DNA from: an uncultured Draconibacterium sp.
Lineage (GTDB): Bacteria > Bacteroidota > Bacteroidia > Bacteroidales > Prolixibacteraceae
Assembly: GCA_947492175.1 (NCBI GenBank)
Contig: CANLMQ010000007.1
Span: forward strand, 62,001-126,000
Length of the DNA stretch: 64,000 bases
Direction: 5' to 3'
The number at the start of each line of letters is the position of its first letter. Position 1 is the stretch's first letter. This document shows, piece by piece, positions 1 through 8,655 of the stretch. The translations under genes and the position numbers were made by a program. Below the pieces are notes generated by a model that saw only the letters and a program-made list of their open reading frames with translations, ran no database searches and was not told the DNA's origin.

Positions 1-522
1 AAAAGATTCCAGCAATTGACGGGTGGCATCCATCATATAAAAGTTGATCTGGTTTTGAATGGCCCTTCCGCTAAAAATATTGTAAGTGGTCAGGATCAGG
101 TTCACCCCTTTGTCCCAGAGATCGGCTTCCTTTTCTTCGTTTTCATAAAACAAGGGCAGATCTGTGGAAAGAATGGCTTGTTGTTTGTCCTCCAGCCGCT
201 CTTTTACGATGTGCTTTTTATCGGCATAAACCGCTTCCGACAATTGGGTCAATCCTTTTGTTGGTGCCAGCAACAGATTTACAAAAGGTCCCCAAAAGGT
301 GATTACCAATACCAGTGCAAAAGGTCGTAGCAATGGCAAAATAGAAACCGGATTATCTGCGATCAGCTGCTCATAGATCCGTTTGGAGATATAGAAAAAG
401 GCAGCGATTCCTCCAATGGCTCTGGCCATATCCACCAGTACTCGGGCATGGTTAACGCCGGAGTCCACCAGTGTATCGGTAAAAGCAAAAAAATCATTGG
501 TTGTCAGTACTTGTAATAGCAT
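1..522 (-). CDS. traJ: TraJ-like conjugative transposon membrane protein (partial)
   Basis: An open frame on the minus strand starts at ATG 522 and runs off the left edge without a stop, giving about 174 N-terminal residues. It begins MLLQVLTTNDFFAFTDTL and has a hydrophobic stretch around residues 70-90 (SILPLLRPFALVLVITFWG). Length, hydrophobicity and position downstream of TraE-F-G and the TraI-like genes fit the Bacteroides CTn TraJ family, an inner-membrane channel component (VirB6-like by analogy) of about 330 residues. The start lies 26 bp after the preceding gene, consistent with one operon. The assignment rests on sequence resemblance and synteny; the C-terminal half is outside the window. 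Confidence 0.8.
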   Translation of the reverse strand, partial: MLLQVLTTNDFFAFTDTLVDSGVNHARVLVDMARAIGGIAAFFYISKRIYEQLIADNPVSILPLLRPFALVLVITFWGPFVNLLLAPTKGLTQLSEAVYADKKHIVKERLEDKQQAILSTDLPLFYENEEKEADLWDKGVNLILTTYNIFSGRAIQNQINFYMMDATRQLLESF

Positions 523-547
523 ACTTTATCTGTTAATCGGTTAAATC

Positions 548-1258
548 TTATTTGCTTAAAAAGGAATAGCTCAGCGGCTGACTCTTGTTGCAGTTAAAAA
601 AGAGCAGCTTGTCGTGGGTATAATCCAGCTCCCCCAGTAGTTTCCATAGCTCCTTACTGATCACTGAAAAGGCATCCAGTTTGCGGCCGTGATCGGTATG
701 AAACAGGTTGACCATTAAAAACTGCATCAACAGTTGATCGGCTTCTTTTTCATAAATCGAATGAATCTTTTGCGAGTTACCCAGCCCTCCCAGTTTATTT
801 ACCTTTTGGTAAAGTTTGATAAACTGAGCTGCCAGATTGTAGATGTCATTCAGCTCATCCGAGCGAGCACTAAAAAGTTTATCACTGATCTGCTGGGTAA
901 AGTCAGTATTAACCTTAATTCCTTCTGTTTCTTCCTGCCTGCCTTTCATCTGGCTACGCTCGATGGCTTTGACAGCGATGCGTAAAAGACCGGTTTTTAG
1001 CTGGCCGGCAATCTCTCCTCCATCGGTAACAGGCAGAGCTCCCACTTCCACATAGTAATGCGTCGGCCAGGTACGCACAAAAACATGGGGAGTGGGAATC
1101 AACCAGCCAGTAAAGGCAATAAAACTCAGCGGATAAGTTCCTTCCATTTCCGGATAGTAACCATGCCAGGGTTTGATTTCAATAAGCTGTGCTTTTGACT
1201 GTTCTGCTGCAGCAAAAAGCAGCAGAACCATTATAAGGATTTGAAATAAACGTTTCAT
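548..1258 (-). CDS. Exported protein of the tra operon, function unknown
   Basis: A 236-aa protein with a clear N-terminal signal peptide (hydrophobic residues 7-18, likely cleavage after AEQSKA). The mature part has no motif I recognise; it is helix-rich between about residues 100 and 200 (QISDKLFSARSDELNDIYN). It lies 14 bp after the stop of the DUF4141/TraI-like gene and just before TraJ, so it is almost certainly co-transcribed with the transfer genes and works in the periplasm, perhaps as a minor pilus or channel component. In related elements a 'conjugal transfer protein TraI' of similar size sits here, but I could not confirm homology by eye. Confidence 0.65.
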   Translation of the reverse strand: MKRLFQILIMVLLLFAAAEQSKAQLIEIKPWHGYYPEMEGTYPLSFIAFTGWLIPTPHVFVRTWPTHYYVEVGALPVTDGGEIAGQLKTGLLRIAVKAIERSQMKGRQEETEGIKVNTDFTQQISDKLFSARSDELNDIYNLAAQFIKLYQKVNKLGGLGNSQKIHSIYEKEADQLLMQFLMVNLFHTDHGRKLDAFSVISKELWKLLGELDYTHDKLLFFNCNKSQPLSYSFLSK

Positions 1259-1272
1259 AGTAGTTCTTTGAG

Positions 1273-1917
1273 TTAGTTATACAGGCTGTAATACATGGCA
1301 AATCCTTCCAGTGTACCGCTGTCATGGCTTTTCAGATAGGAAGCATACAAGAGTTTATTGTGCAGGTAGCAGATGGTGCCGTAATGTTGTTTGACACTCA
1401 GGTAGATTCCGTTGATGGCATCGTAACGTTGTTTATCATCCATCATAAACAGATTGTCTTTTACTATGATATTTAGAATGGACGTAACCAGTGCTTTGCT
1501 GTCATCGAGAATCAGGTCAAAACTTTGTACAATGGCAGCTGCCTGCCGGGTGGTAAAATTTCCGTCCTGTACCAGTAGCGGAACTTTGTCGGTATAGACC
1601 GCGATGATCTGCTGCAGGATGTCTTTGGTTTCCTGTATACGTTTGTAGTCTTTAATCAACAGGGAAACTTTCTCCAGGCTTTCCAGCATCTTTTGATCGA
1701 TCCCCAGGATCTCTCCGGTCAATCCTTTGATATCGCCGTTCAGGGCTTTTATCAGGATATTGTACAGGTTGATTTTGGAAAGGATTCCTTCTTCCTGCGT
1801 CCACAGGGCTTCTCTCTGGATTCCAGCTCCCACATCGGTTACCGGTGTCTGAGCCTGAACTGTACTTGCGGCTGCTGCAAGAATGACAATAAAAATGAAT
1901 ATGATTAAATTTTTCAT
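1273..1917 (-). CDS. traI: TraI-like (DUF4141) periplasmic conjugation protein
   Basis: A 214-aa protein with a signal peptide (MKNLIIFIFIVILAAAASTVQA, cleaved near AQTP). The mature region is a long amphipathic helical bundle (about residues 40-130) ending in an aromatic tail. This matches the size, export signal and helical character of the DUF4141/TraI family encoded between TraG and TraJ in Bacteroidetes conjugative transposons, which resembles VirB5-type pilus proteins. It follows the TraG stop by 21 bp. Identification is by family features and synteny, not by catalytic residues. Confidence 0.7.
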   Translation of the reverse strand: MKNLIIFIFIVILAAAASTVQAQTPVTDVGAGIQREALWTQEEGILSKINLYNILIKALNGDIKGLTGEILGIDQKMLESLEKVSLLIKDYKRIQETKDILQQIIAVYTDKVPLLVQDGNFTTRQAAAIVQSFDLILDDSKALVTSILNIIVKDNLFMMDDKQRYDAINGIYLSVKQHYGTICYLHNKLLYASYLKSHDSGTLEGFAMYYSLYN

Positions 1918-1938
1918 GCTCTTTCTGTTTTTATGGTT

Positions 1939-4353
1939 CTACATTTGTTTTAAAATCTCAAGAATGGATTGATCTTCGATCAGCTGTTCCAGCACTTGTT
2001 CCTTTTCGGTTTGTTCGGTGGTGTAACAATAGTATTCAGCCCGACTTACTTCCAGAGCAAAGACTCTAGAATATTCTCCCAGGGAGATAAATACCTCCTT
2101 AAATTTTCGGTCTGATGGCAGATTTTTATTGATCGATAAGATTTGTTCTTTTTGAAAAGCATTCAATCCCAGGAAGCGGCTGATCTCATCGAATTTGTTT
2201 TTGAATTTGCCCATATCCAACAGAATCCTTGTATCGGCATTGTTAATAATAGCATCGCGGATTATGGGTGATGAGATCACATCATCCACTTCCTGTGTTA
2301 CCACCATGGCTTCTCCAAAAAACTTACGAATGGTTTTGAAAAAATACTTCAGGTAATCGGCCATCTGTGGCGTGGCAATCGCTTTCCAGGCTTCCTCCAG
2401 ACAGATCACTTTTCGGGTGCGTTTCAGCTTCCGCATCTTCTGCAGGAAGATATCCATGATAATCAGTGTCGCTACCGGGAAAATAACCGGATGATCTTTT
2501 ATCGCATCCAGCTCAAACACCAGAAAGGGACAGGAAAAAAACTCATCGGTTTGCATAGGTTTATTCAGCAGGTAATCATATTCTCCTCCCTTGTAATATT
2601 TACTTAGAATAAAGAAAAATTCGTTGCTGTTAAACTCTATGGATTCTTCTTCGGCAAGCCGTGGAATGATGTCCTTGCAAAACTCGTAGTAGTCGTTAAA
2701 CGAGCGTTTCCTTTTACGTTTTGTCCCAAAATACCGATTCACCGAAAAGGCAATTACATCCTTTTCCATTTCGGTAAGCTGCTCTTTGTAAATGGTGTAA
2801 ATAACCGACAGAATGGTTTGTCGGCGTTCCAGGTCTGGAGAACCATCCACCACAAAAGGATTAAATGAAATGGGATTTGTTTCTGAAAATTCAATCATTC
2901 TGGCCCCGCCTTTTTCCTTAAGTCGTTCATCCAGGTAGCGGGTCAGGATTTCGTAGCTGCGTCCCACATCCAGTAAAACGATGTGGCAGTTTTTACTTTC
3001 TGCATACTGCCGTAGCAGGTGATTGGTAAAAAAAGATTTTCCGGATCCCGATCCACCGATTATGATTTTATTACGGTTATGGATCAGGTGCTTTTGCATG
3101 GGCTCATCTGACAGATCGATCTTTAGCGGGCATCCTTCCATCCGATCTGATAAGTGAATAGTGAACGCAGAATCTGAGTTTTTGACTGCACCCTCAAAAT
3201 TGGTCAGGCAACAAGCTTGCGGCACCTGGGTCAAAAACAGTTCTGTTTCCGGTAATTGAGTACTAAAGGGTAATCCTGCAAAAAACAAAAATGGAAGATC
3301 AAAGGTGTGCTGGTAAGGAAAACAGTTCATCAGTGAAAAGGCGGTAGCCGCTTCACTTTTGATTTTCTTCAAATTTGAGATCGAAGTATCCAGCAGCGTC
3401 ACATTAAAGTGGGTCTTTACGATTTTCTCCCCCGAGCTTTGTACCGTATCCAGGAAATTTTCAATCAACCCGGCATTGATTTTGTTCTCCGAGGAAAATT
3501 TTGACAGGCTGTAGATCTTTTTGTAATCGCCTTCCAGACCGGCTTTTACCTCCTGTTGTCCGGGCACATAAATAAACTGGTTGGTGATATGTGAATACGG
3601 CAGGTGCCAGCACAGCGGATAAACCAATGAAACGGGCAGCCCGGTCCGGGGATGGCCGCTTGTAGGAGATACTTCCGAAGGCAGATGTGAATAATCACTC
3701 AGACTCAAGATTTCCACAAAGCGGTCCATAACCCGTAAACGGTCTCTAAAATCAATTCCTCCCAATAGAGTCTGTCCTTCAATGAAATTCAATGTCAGAT
3801 AACGTTCAATCAGGCCAATTTTAGATTCTGTCCCCATGGCTTGTTCTCTGGTTATCGGTATGTTTTCTATTCCTGCCTGACGGAAGATCGAGGCCAGGTT
3901 GGTCTGCAATTCCCGGATCTTTTCCTGTAGCCGGGCTTCTTCCAGTCGGGCTTTTCTTGAAAAGATCAGCGAAGATCCCAGGTAGTTTTTTAATAGGCCG
4001 GTATTCAGGAGACTTACATAGAGGTAACATTCGTGTTTCAGATACCTCCTCCCCTGAAAATGCTCTAAATAGTTACTTGTTAAACCTGGTCCTTTCTTCA
4101 GTGCTCTATCGTTATTTGAAGAAAATACTTCGGTGAAAAAAAAGTCTTGTTTGTGTAGCAGGGTATTTTCCGGAAGGATGTTTAATGCCCGCTGAAAGGT
4201 ATCGTGTAGCATATACAGTTTTTCGGTACTGCAGGACAGCAGCTCCGGTAAAAACAGTTGCAGTCCGAATCCCATATCCAGGTTATTGGAGATCAGGATA
4301 TCTCCATCAAATCCCAAAACAGGCAGGCTGATTTGTATAGGTTTTACTCTCAT
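1939..4353 (-). CDS. traG: TraG-family conjugation ATPase (VirB4-like)
   Basis: This is the energising ATPase of the type IV transfer apparatus, working at the inner-membrane face. The Walker A motif GGSGSGKS lies near residue 430 and the Walker B-like segment KVICLEEAWKA near residue 650; the N-terminal 400 residues match the CagE/TrbE-VirB4 layout. Length (804 aa) is right for Bacteroides CTn TraG. An upstream ATG at 4410 would overlap traF by 56 bp. I prefer ATG 4353, one base after the traF stop and starting MRVKPIQISLPVLGFDGD, because the extra 19 residues (MPASSLNLS...) are low-complexity. Nothing suggests inactivation. Confidence 0.93.
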   Translation of the reverse strand: MRVKPIQISLPVLGFDGDILISNNLDMGFGLQLFLPELLSCSTEKLYMLHDTFQRALNILPENTLLHKQDFFFTEVFSSNNDRALKKGPGLTSNYLEHFQGRRYLKHECYLYVSLLNTGLLKNYLGSSLIFSRKARLEEARLQEKIRELQTNLASIFRQAGIENIPITREQAMGTESKIGLIERYLTLNFIEGQTLLGGIDFRDRLRVMDRFVEILSLSDYSHLPSEVSPTSGHPRTGLPVSLVYPLCWHLPYSHITNQFIYVPGQQEVKAGLEGDYKKIYSLSKFSSENKINAGLIENFLDTVQSSGEKIVKTHFNVTLLDTSISNLKKIKSEAATAFSLMNCFPYQHTFDLPFLFFAGLPFSTQLPETELFLTQVPQACCLTNFEGAVKNSDSAFTIHLSDRMEGCPLKIDLSDEPMQKHLIHNRNKIIIGGSGSGKSFFTNHLLRQYAESKNCHIVLLDVGRSYEILTRYLDERLKEKGGARMIEFSETNPISFNPFVVDGSPDLERRQTILSVIYTIYKEQLTEMEKDVIAFSVNRYFGTKRKRKRSFNDYYEFCKDIIPRLAEEESIEFNSNEFFFILSKYYKGGEYDYLLNKPMQTDEFFSCPFLVFELDAIKDHPVIFPVATLIIMDIFLQKMRKLKRTRKVICLEEAWKAIATPQMADYLKYFFKTIRKFFGEAMVVTQEVDDVISSPIIRDAIINNADTRILLDMGKFKNKFDEISRFLGLNAFQKEQILSINKNLPSDRKFKEVFISLGEYSRVFALEVSRAEYYCYTTEQTEKEQVLEQLIEDQSILEILKQM

Positions 4354-4354
4354 G

Positions 4355-4651
4355 TTATTGCTGATAAATGCGTTGTTTGATGGTGATAAATTCAGGGAGC
4401 TGGCGGGCAATGCGCTTTTTCTGCCAGCCGCGGTGTCCGTAGTTTCTCTGGATACGGTTTAGCCGGTAGAGCCACGCAAAAAAGCCGGGTACACAAACTA
4501 CCACTGAATCAAAGGTTCCGACAGCGATATATAGGATTACAAAGAGAATGAGTGCCACAAGAATTCCGTAAAGTGCCAGGTAAACCAGCTGTCCGGAAAA
4601 TCCTTTGATGTAGAGGTTGGTATCGATCTTTTGGATGGTGTATTTTTTCAT
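4355..4651 (-). CDS. traF: TraF-like (DUF4133) membrane protein
   Basis: A 98-aa inner-membrane protein with two close hydrophobic segments (about residues 20-45 and 48-65) followed by a basic cytoplasmic tail (KKRIARQLPEFI). This is the pattern of the DUF4133/TraF family, functionally like VirB3, always found between TraE and TraG. I start at ATG 4651 (MKKYTIQKIDTNLYIKGF) because an A-rich AAAGAAAA stretch precedes it and the family begins at that motif; the longer frame from 4711 adds 20 unrelated residues. Its stop abuts the TraG start, implying translational coupling. Confidence 0.88.
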   Translation of the reverse strand: MKKYTIQKIDTNLYIKGFSGQLVYLALYGILVALILFVILYIAVGTFDSVVVCVPGFFAWLYRLNRIQRNYGHRGWQKKRIARQLPEFITIKQRIYQQ

Positions 4652-4755
4652 ATTTTCTTTTTGTTTTGATGATAAGGGAAGATTGAGGAACGATACGGGA
4701 CCGTCCCTCAATAACTACCTGGTCACACTGTCCGGCTCTCCCCACCGATAATTTT

Positions 4756-5070
4756 TTAAGCAAAGAATGAGCGGATTACAACGCCAACCAAAATCAGGAA
4801 CAGACAGGCACCAAACCAGCCCATAATGGCCTTTTGCGTATCCTGGTCCCCACTCTGCCATTTGATGTAGACACGCACACCGCCGATCAGTCCAACCACG
4901 GCTCCGATGGCAATGATCAAGTTAGCCACCGGATCCACATAGGAATTTACTTCTGTTGTAGCCTGATCGATTCCGGCTGAACTTTGTGCCATTGCATTAT
5001 ACACTCCCAAAACCAGCATGGCTAAAACAGCCATACCCCTGCGATAAATCGCATACATTTGCTTTCTCAT
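4756..5070 (-). CDS. traE: TraE-like (DUF4134) membrane protein
   Basis: A 104-aa protein with a signal or first membrane segment (residues 12-28, ending AMAQ) and two more hydrophobic segments (about 48-66 and 84-102) separated by IKWQSGDQDTQKAIMGW. This is the signature layout of DUF4134/TraE, the VirB2-like pilin candidate of Bacteroidetes elements. It sits directly upstream of TraF with about 100 bp between the stop and the chosen TraF start. The motif VDPVANLIIAIGAVVGLIGG is typical of the family. Confidence 0.9.
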   Translation of the reverse strand: MRKQMYAIYRRGMAVLAMLVLGVYNAMAQSSAGIDQATTEVNSYVDPVANLIIAIGAVVGLIGGVRVYIKWQSGDQDTQKAIMGWFGACLFLILVGVVIRSFFA

Positions 5071-5092
5071 AATTTTTTGTGATTAAATGTTA

Positions 5093-5452
5093 TTATTGAT
5101 ATTGAATCCCGGGAAGCAGCCTTTCCAGTTTTCCGTTTACTTCGTTTAGCAGGTAATCGATAAGAATTCCTTCATCTCGTCCGTTTTCTTCATAGATACT
5201 TACCTCCAATGGAATAGAACTCTCGGAGATAGAAGAAATCAATTTGGAGGGGAAATCTGAGGATGTCACGAATATTGGTTCTACCCCACCTGAAAAGGAC
5301 ATTCTTGTGGGGTGATCTTCTTCAAATAAGCTGCTTTGTTCATTGAAGGATCTATACCAGGCCACAAGAAGAACCAAGGCATACCAGGCGAGCAAAAGCA
5401 GAATCAAGAACTGAATAAATTCTTTCCAGGTGATTTCATTTAAGCCAAACAT
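5093..5452 (-). CDS. Small membrane protein opening the tra operon
   Basis: A 119-aa protein with one strong N-terminal membrane segment (residues 14-32, FLILLLLAWYALVLLVAWY) and an acidic soluble C-terminus (ESSIPLEVSIYEENGRDEGI). I do not recognise the family. It lies 22 bp upstream of TraE, so it is probably the first gene of the transfer operon in this window and occupies the place of TraC/TraD-type genes in CTnDOT. A role in apparatus assembly is inference from position only. Confidence 0.6.
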   Translation of the reverse strand: MFGLNEITWKEFIQFLILLLLAWYALVLLVAWYRSFNEQSSLFEEDHPTRMSFSGGVEPIFVTSSDFPSKLISSISESSIPLEVSIYEENGRDEGILIDYLLNEVNGKLERLLPGIQYQ

Positions 5453-5739
5453 TTGCGTTAAGTTTTAAGTTTTTCTTATTCCGAATTGCCCTTATTACAG
5501 GCTGATCCGTTCAAGCAAATGTCAAATACTTCAGAAAAGATTTTTCACAAGGTGTCCCCAACTTGGGTGTTTTATATCGTTAAATAAATTTCTTTTATAT
5601 CATAAAATCTAAGCAGGATTAAATGGTTCTAAATCCATTGAGCATGAAACAACCATAATCCTAATACTTTATAGCCTGTTTCAGTTCTATTTGATCAAAT
5701 AAAATATTCCCCAAAAGAAGAGAAAAAAAGAAAAAAAAG

Positions 5740-5880
5740 AGAAGAAAGCCCGGGGACTGCCAGCCGTGGATAAACGGCAAGGCTGTCCCGTAACTGTTAA
5801 AATTCCGGATTTAGCTTTTCAACAGATAAAACGGGACATTTATTTAGCCTTGCGGTTTAACGAGCGGGGGCTTTAGCAGA
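5740..5880 (+). ncRNA. Candidate structured RNA, domain 1
   Basis: The segment folds by eye into a closed, nested structure: 5745-5751 (AAAGCCC) pairs with 5868-5874; 5763-5767 pairs with 5774-5778; 5779-5784 pairs with 5846-5851; 5785-5791 (GTCCCGT) pairs with 5831-5837; and 5794-5798 pairs with 5821-5825. Three of these stack almost continuously. There is no open reading frame. The strand is not proven, since stems read the same way on both; the plus strand is chosen for its G richness. It lies between the tra operon and a lipoprotein gene inside the conjugative element. It could be an untranslated leader, a regulatory RNA, or a structured DNA site such as an origin of transfer. Confidence 0.5.
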
Positions 5881-5944
5881 GGCTGGCTATCTTTGGGCGT
5901 CTTTTTTTTGTTTTCAACCTATAAAAAACGAATAACAGTTAAAT

Positions 5945-6470
5945 TACTTAAGTGCGCGGGCTACAGGAAAGTGCAGGACTGAAGTGAAACGGAAGGATGG
6001 CGCTTTTGCGTGCGGTGCCTGTAGGCGCTTTTCGCTGTAAGGGCAAAACCAGAGACCGTTTCCCGGGAGTGGGCGAACGGGTTTAGGGAGCGTTGAAGCC
6101 CGTCAGGGGAATGGGCCGGGGCTCTGGAGAATACCTTTGATATACCTTTAAAATAATTAGCCGAGGGCTGGCCAAAGACAAGTGCAGGCATGCAGGAATG
6201 CTTTGCGAAAAGAGAAGGACTGACTGCACCTGTTCCGGGTTTTCGCATAGGGATGGATAGTGGGCAGACGAAAATACGGGGCGGGTAAAAGGCAGATATG
6301 GGTGGAATGGAGCAAAGCATACCGGAATATACGGCTTTTGCCGTGGGGTGCGAAAGGCTGTTCATTCCGGGATATTCATAGGATGGCGGGATACAGCGAA
6401 TCATGAGCGGAGCTGGTTTAGCATGTCGGAATGAAGGATCTGTGCACAGGAAAATCACCTTAAATATTTA
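5945..6470 (+). ncRNA. Candidate large structured RNA, domain 2 (GC-rich)
   Basis: This GC-rich, G-biased stretch sits in AT-rich surroundings and carries many complementary pairs: 5961-5967 with 6018-6024 (CTACAGG/CCTGTAG); 6049-6054 with 6122-6127 (CCAGAG/CTCTGG); 6182-6187 with 6224-6229 (GTGCAG/CTGCAC); 6204-6211 with 6240-6247 (TGCGAAAA/TTTTCGCA), which crosses the previous pair; and 6322-6328 with 6364-6370 (CCGGAAT/ATTCCGG) enclosing hairpin 6331-6344. A 165-codon minus-strand frame spans it but is rich in Pro, Ser, His and Cys with no recognisable fold, so I take the frame as incidental. RNA identity and strand are inference. Confidence 0.45.
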
Positions 6471-6571
6471 GAATCATTTTAGGAGCATGAAATTCAGTTA
6501 AAACCAATTGAATGATTATTTTTAGCAGCAAAGAACCTGAAATAACCAATCATATCAGACCCTTTTAAGTT

Positions 6572-7867
6572 ATGGACAAACCGTATAAATGGAAACGGAT
6601 CAACTCCGTTAAGTTAGCGACTCAGCTATTTCTTGCTGTATTTTTCTTAAGTGGTTGTGCCACCTTTAATCCTGCCCTGATAAACTATAATGAAGACAAA
6701 CAGTTGTATGAATACGGAGCTGGTCCCGAAAATGCAATTCCGCTTCGTAATCAGAACAATGAGTTGGTCACGGTATCCAATTACGATTCATTTACGGAAG
6801 AACTGGAAAAGAATGACAATAAGTACCAGAGCACTAAAACCGTAGAAAATGCAAATTCAATAAAATCGATAGATCACCGAATTGCCACGCTGTATGCAGA
6901 GTCGGTTGATGCCCTTAACCAAAAGCAGTATGACGAGATAACTTCATTGACAAATAAGTTGCGATCTGGTTACCCTGATGCTGTTTATTTTAGTGATGTG
7001 GCTTTTTTGGATGGATATGCCCAGGAAATGTTGGGAAACAAGGAGCAGGCAAAACTAAGGTACCAGGATTTTGTAAACTATTCAAACGGCAAATACACAG
7101 AGCGGTTCAGGGGGCACCGGGGCGATGATCACGGAGACAATACCTGGATCAGAGAAAGAAGCTATGCCATGGATTATATTTCGGGTGGATCTCCACAAAC
7201 AGATGAAGATTTCTTCCCGGACTTTACTCCAAAATATTATTACAACAGTCTGCGACCGGGCTTTGGATTAAATCCCGAAGATTATGACGAGAATACCAAA
7301 CACATTTTAATGTTTGTGTTCGGGCTTGACCTTTCAAATAATTTCTCTGCCGGTATTCAGTATTATCGTCAGCTAAACAAGTATTTTGATATCAATCCAA
7401 GATACATGTCATCCGGCAGTGTTAATGAAGTTGGGCTTGCAATTCCGATCCGTCTATACCAGGCGGAAGACAACAGCCTGGCCTTCAAAATAAGTCCGTT
7501 TCTGAATTATTCCTATATAAAGGAGCTTACAATCGATGATGTAACACTGGAGACCAACGGGAAAATGCTGGACTTTGGGGTGAAGGCTTCTGCAGGCTAT
7601 TATTTTGCGCCAAAATTGTCGCTGGGTGCTTCTTATATTTACCATCGCTACAACGAGGAAAACACCTACCTGTTGGATGATCAAAACATTGAAGTATGGT
7701 ATTTCAACGAATATGATATCAGCCTGTACTATGATCTGTTCAAAGGATTCAGTCTGAAAACCGGGATCAAGGCCGGAGACTTTGTAGCCGGTATTTACTG
7801 GTCGGGCTGGGAAATCAGTTATGATTTTAATCAGAATAAAATGGTTTTCCGGATTGATATGTTTTAA
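6572..7867 (+). CDS. Outer-membrane lipoprotein with TPR-like region and beta-barrel-like C-terminus
   Basis: A 431-aa protein with a lipoprotein signal (hydrophobic residues 15-27, lipobox LSGC). Residues 90-180 are helical and repeat-like (SVDALNQKQYDEITSLTNKL and following), as in tetratricopeptide regions. From about residue 215 the sequence alternates aromatic and polar residues (KYYYNSLRPGFGL, LSLGASYIYHRY) and ends in MVFRIDMF, as outer-membrane barrels do. I do not recognise the family. It is the only plus-strand gene among minus-strand element genes, so it may be cargo or a surface-exclusion factor; that is speculation. The start at 6572 is supported by the signal peptide it creates. 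Confidence 0.7.
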   Translation: MDKPYKWKRINSVKLATQLFLAVFFLSGCATFNPALINYNEDKQLYEYGAGPENAIPLRNQNNELVTVSNYDSFTEELEKNDNKYQSTKTVENANSIKSIDHRIATLYAESVDALNQKQYDEITSLTNKLRSGYPDAVYFSDVAFLDGYAQEMLGNKEQAKLRYQDFVNYSNGKYTERFRGHRGDDHGDNTWIRERSYAMDYISGGSPQTDEDFFPDFTPKYYYNSLRPGFGLNPEDYDENTKHILMFVFGLDLSNNFSAGIQYYRQLNKYFDINPRYMSSGSVNEVGLAIPIRLYQAEDNSLAFKISPFLNYSYIKELTIDDVTLETNGKMLDFGVKASAGYYFAPKLSLGASYIYHRYNEENTYLLDDQNIEVWYFNEYDISLYYDLFKGFSLKTGIKAGDFVAGIYWSGWEISYDFNQNKMVFRIDMF

Positions 7868-7938
7868 ACGAGATTCAACATCCGAAAAATCCGTATTGTG
7901 CTAAATTAAATAGTGCTTTAAGTACCAAATTTCACCTG

Positions 7939-8655
7939 CTAAGTTCTTTTGTCAGAAACACTCTTATCAAAAGCAAAGAGATTAAACATGGCTCGCATTC
8001 GGCTACGAACACGATTGCCATAACGCTGCTCAATTTCGGATGCCGATAAATTGGTGGTAATATGTGTCATCACTTTTTCCGAGATAAACAAATCATACCG
8101 GCTGAGTAAAATCTCTCCCATTACATCGCACTCATTTCCAAAGTGTTTCTGTACCTGTTCAATTCCAAGGTCATCAAAACAATAATTGGGTGATCGTAAT
8201 TTGGTATTCTTGACTTCGGATTCTGGAGCATAACGTTTTATCACTTTAAAACCGTCATTCTCAAATTCAAAACTAATTTTACGCGTGGATTTTATTCGGT
8301 ATTTTTTACCGGGAGGAAAGAAATAACGAATGAGCATCATAATGGATGTTTTACCGCATCCAACCGGTCCGGTAAGCAGAATTCCTTTATTCAGATCCAG
8401 GTTCCGTTTTTTCGCTGTTTCCTTGTCTCCAATGGCATAAATCAAGAGATCATGAATCAATGGATGATCAAGCGGATCGATATAAAAGTGCGAACCAAAG
8501 ATTTGTTTCCCCTGGTCTTCCAGCCAGTTTCTGCTTTCAGTAAAATTAAATCGGAACATCCCATCTTTAAACTGAGCAATTTCTTTATAAGGGTTCTGAA
8601 TAATCTTTGTCGTTGTTGATATGAAAGCGCCCTGTGGATTTATTTTGCTTTCCAT
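7939..8655 (-). CDS. DnaC/IstB-like AAA+ ATPase
   Basis: A 238-aa ATPase with Walker A GPVGCGKT at residues 96-103, Walker B CFDDLG at 159-164, and a sensor/arginine-finger region (THITTNLS, RYGNRVRSRM) near the C-terminus. This is the layout of helicase loaders such as DnaC and of IstB-type ATPases. In Bacteroidetes mobile elements such genes sit behind an initiator-like protein and an HTH protein, exactly as here, so a role in element replication is likely. Its first 71 bp overlap the end of the upstream gene in another frame, implying translational coupling. Confidence 0.85.
   Translation of the reverse strand: MESKINPQGAFISTTTKIIQNPYKEIAQFKDGMFRFNFTESRNWLEDQGKQIFGSHFYIDPLDHPLIHDLLIYAIGDKETAKKRNLDLNKGILLTGPVGCGKTSIMMLIRYFFPPGKKYRIKSTRKISFEFENDGFKVIKRYAPESEVKNTKLRSPNYCFDDLGIEQVQKHFGNECDVMGEILLSRYDLFISEKVMTHITTNLSASEIEQRYGNRVRSRMRAMFNLFAFDKSVSDKRT

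Noticed and set aside
5961..6458. 165-codon minus-strand frame in the GC-rich block
   Set aside because: It is rich in Pro, Ser, His and Cys, has no recognisable fold, and the DNA beneath it pairs with itself; more likely antisense to a structured RNA.
5700..6470. Group II intron or tmRNA in the structured region
   Set aside because: No domain V-like hairpin, no reverse transcriptase and no tRNA-like ends were seen.
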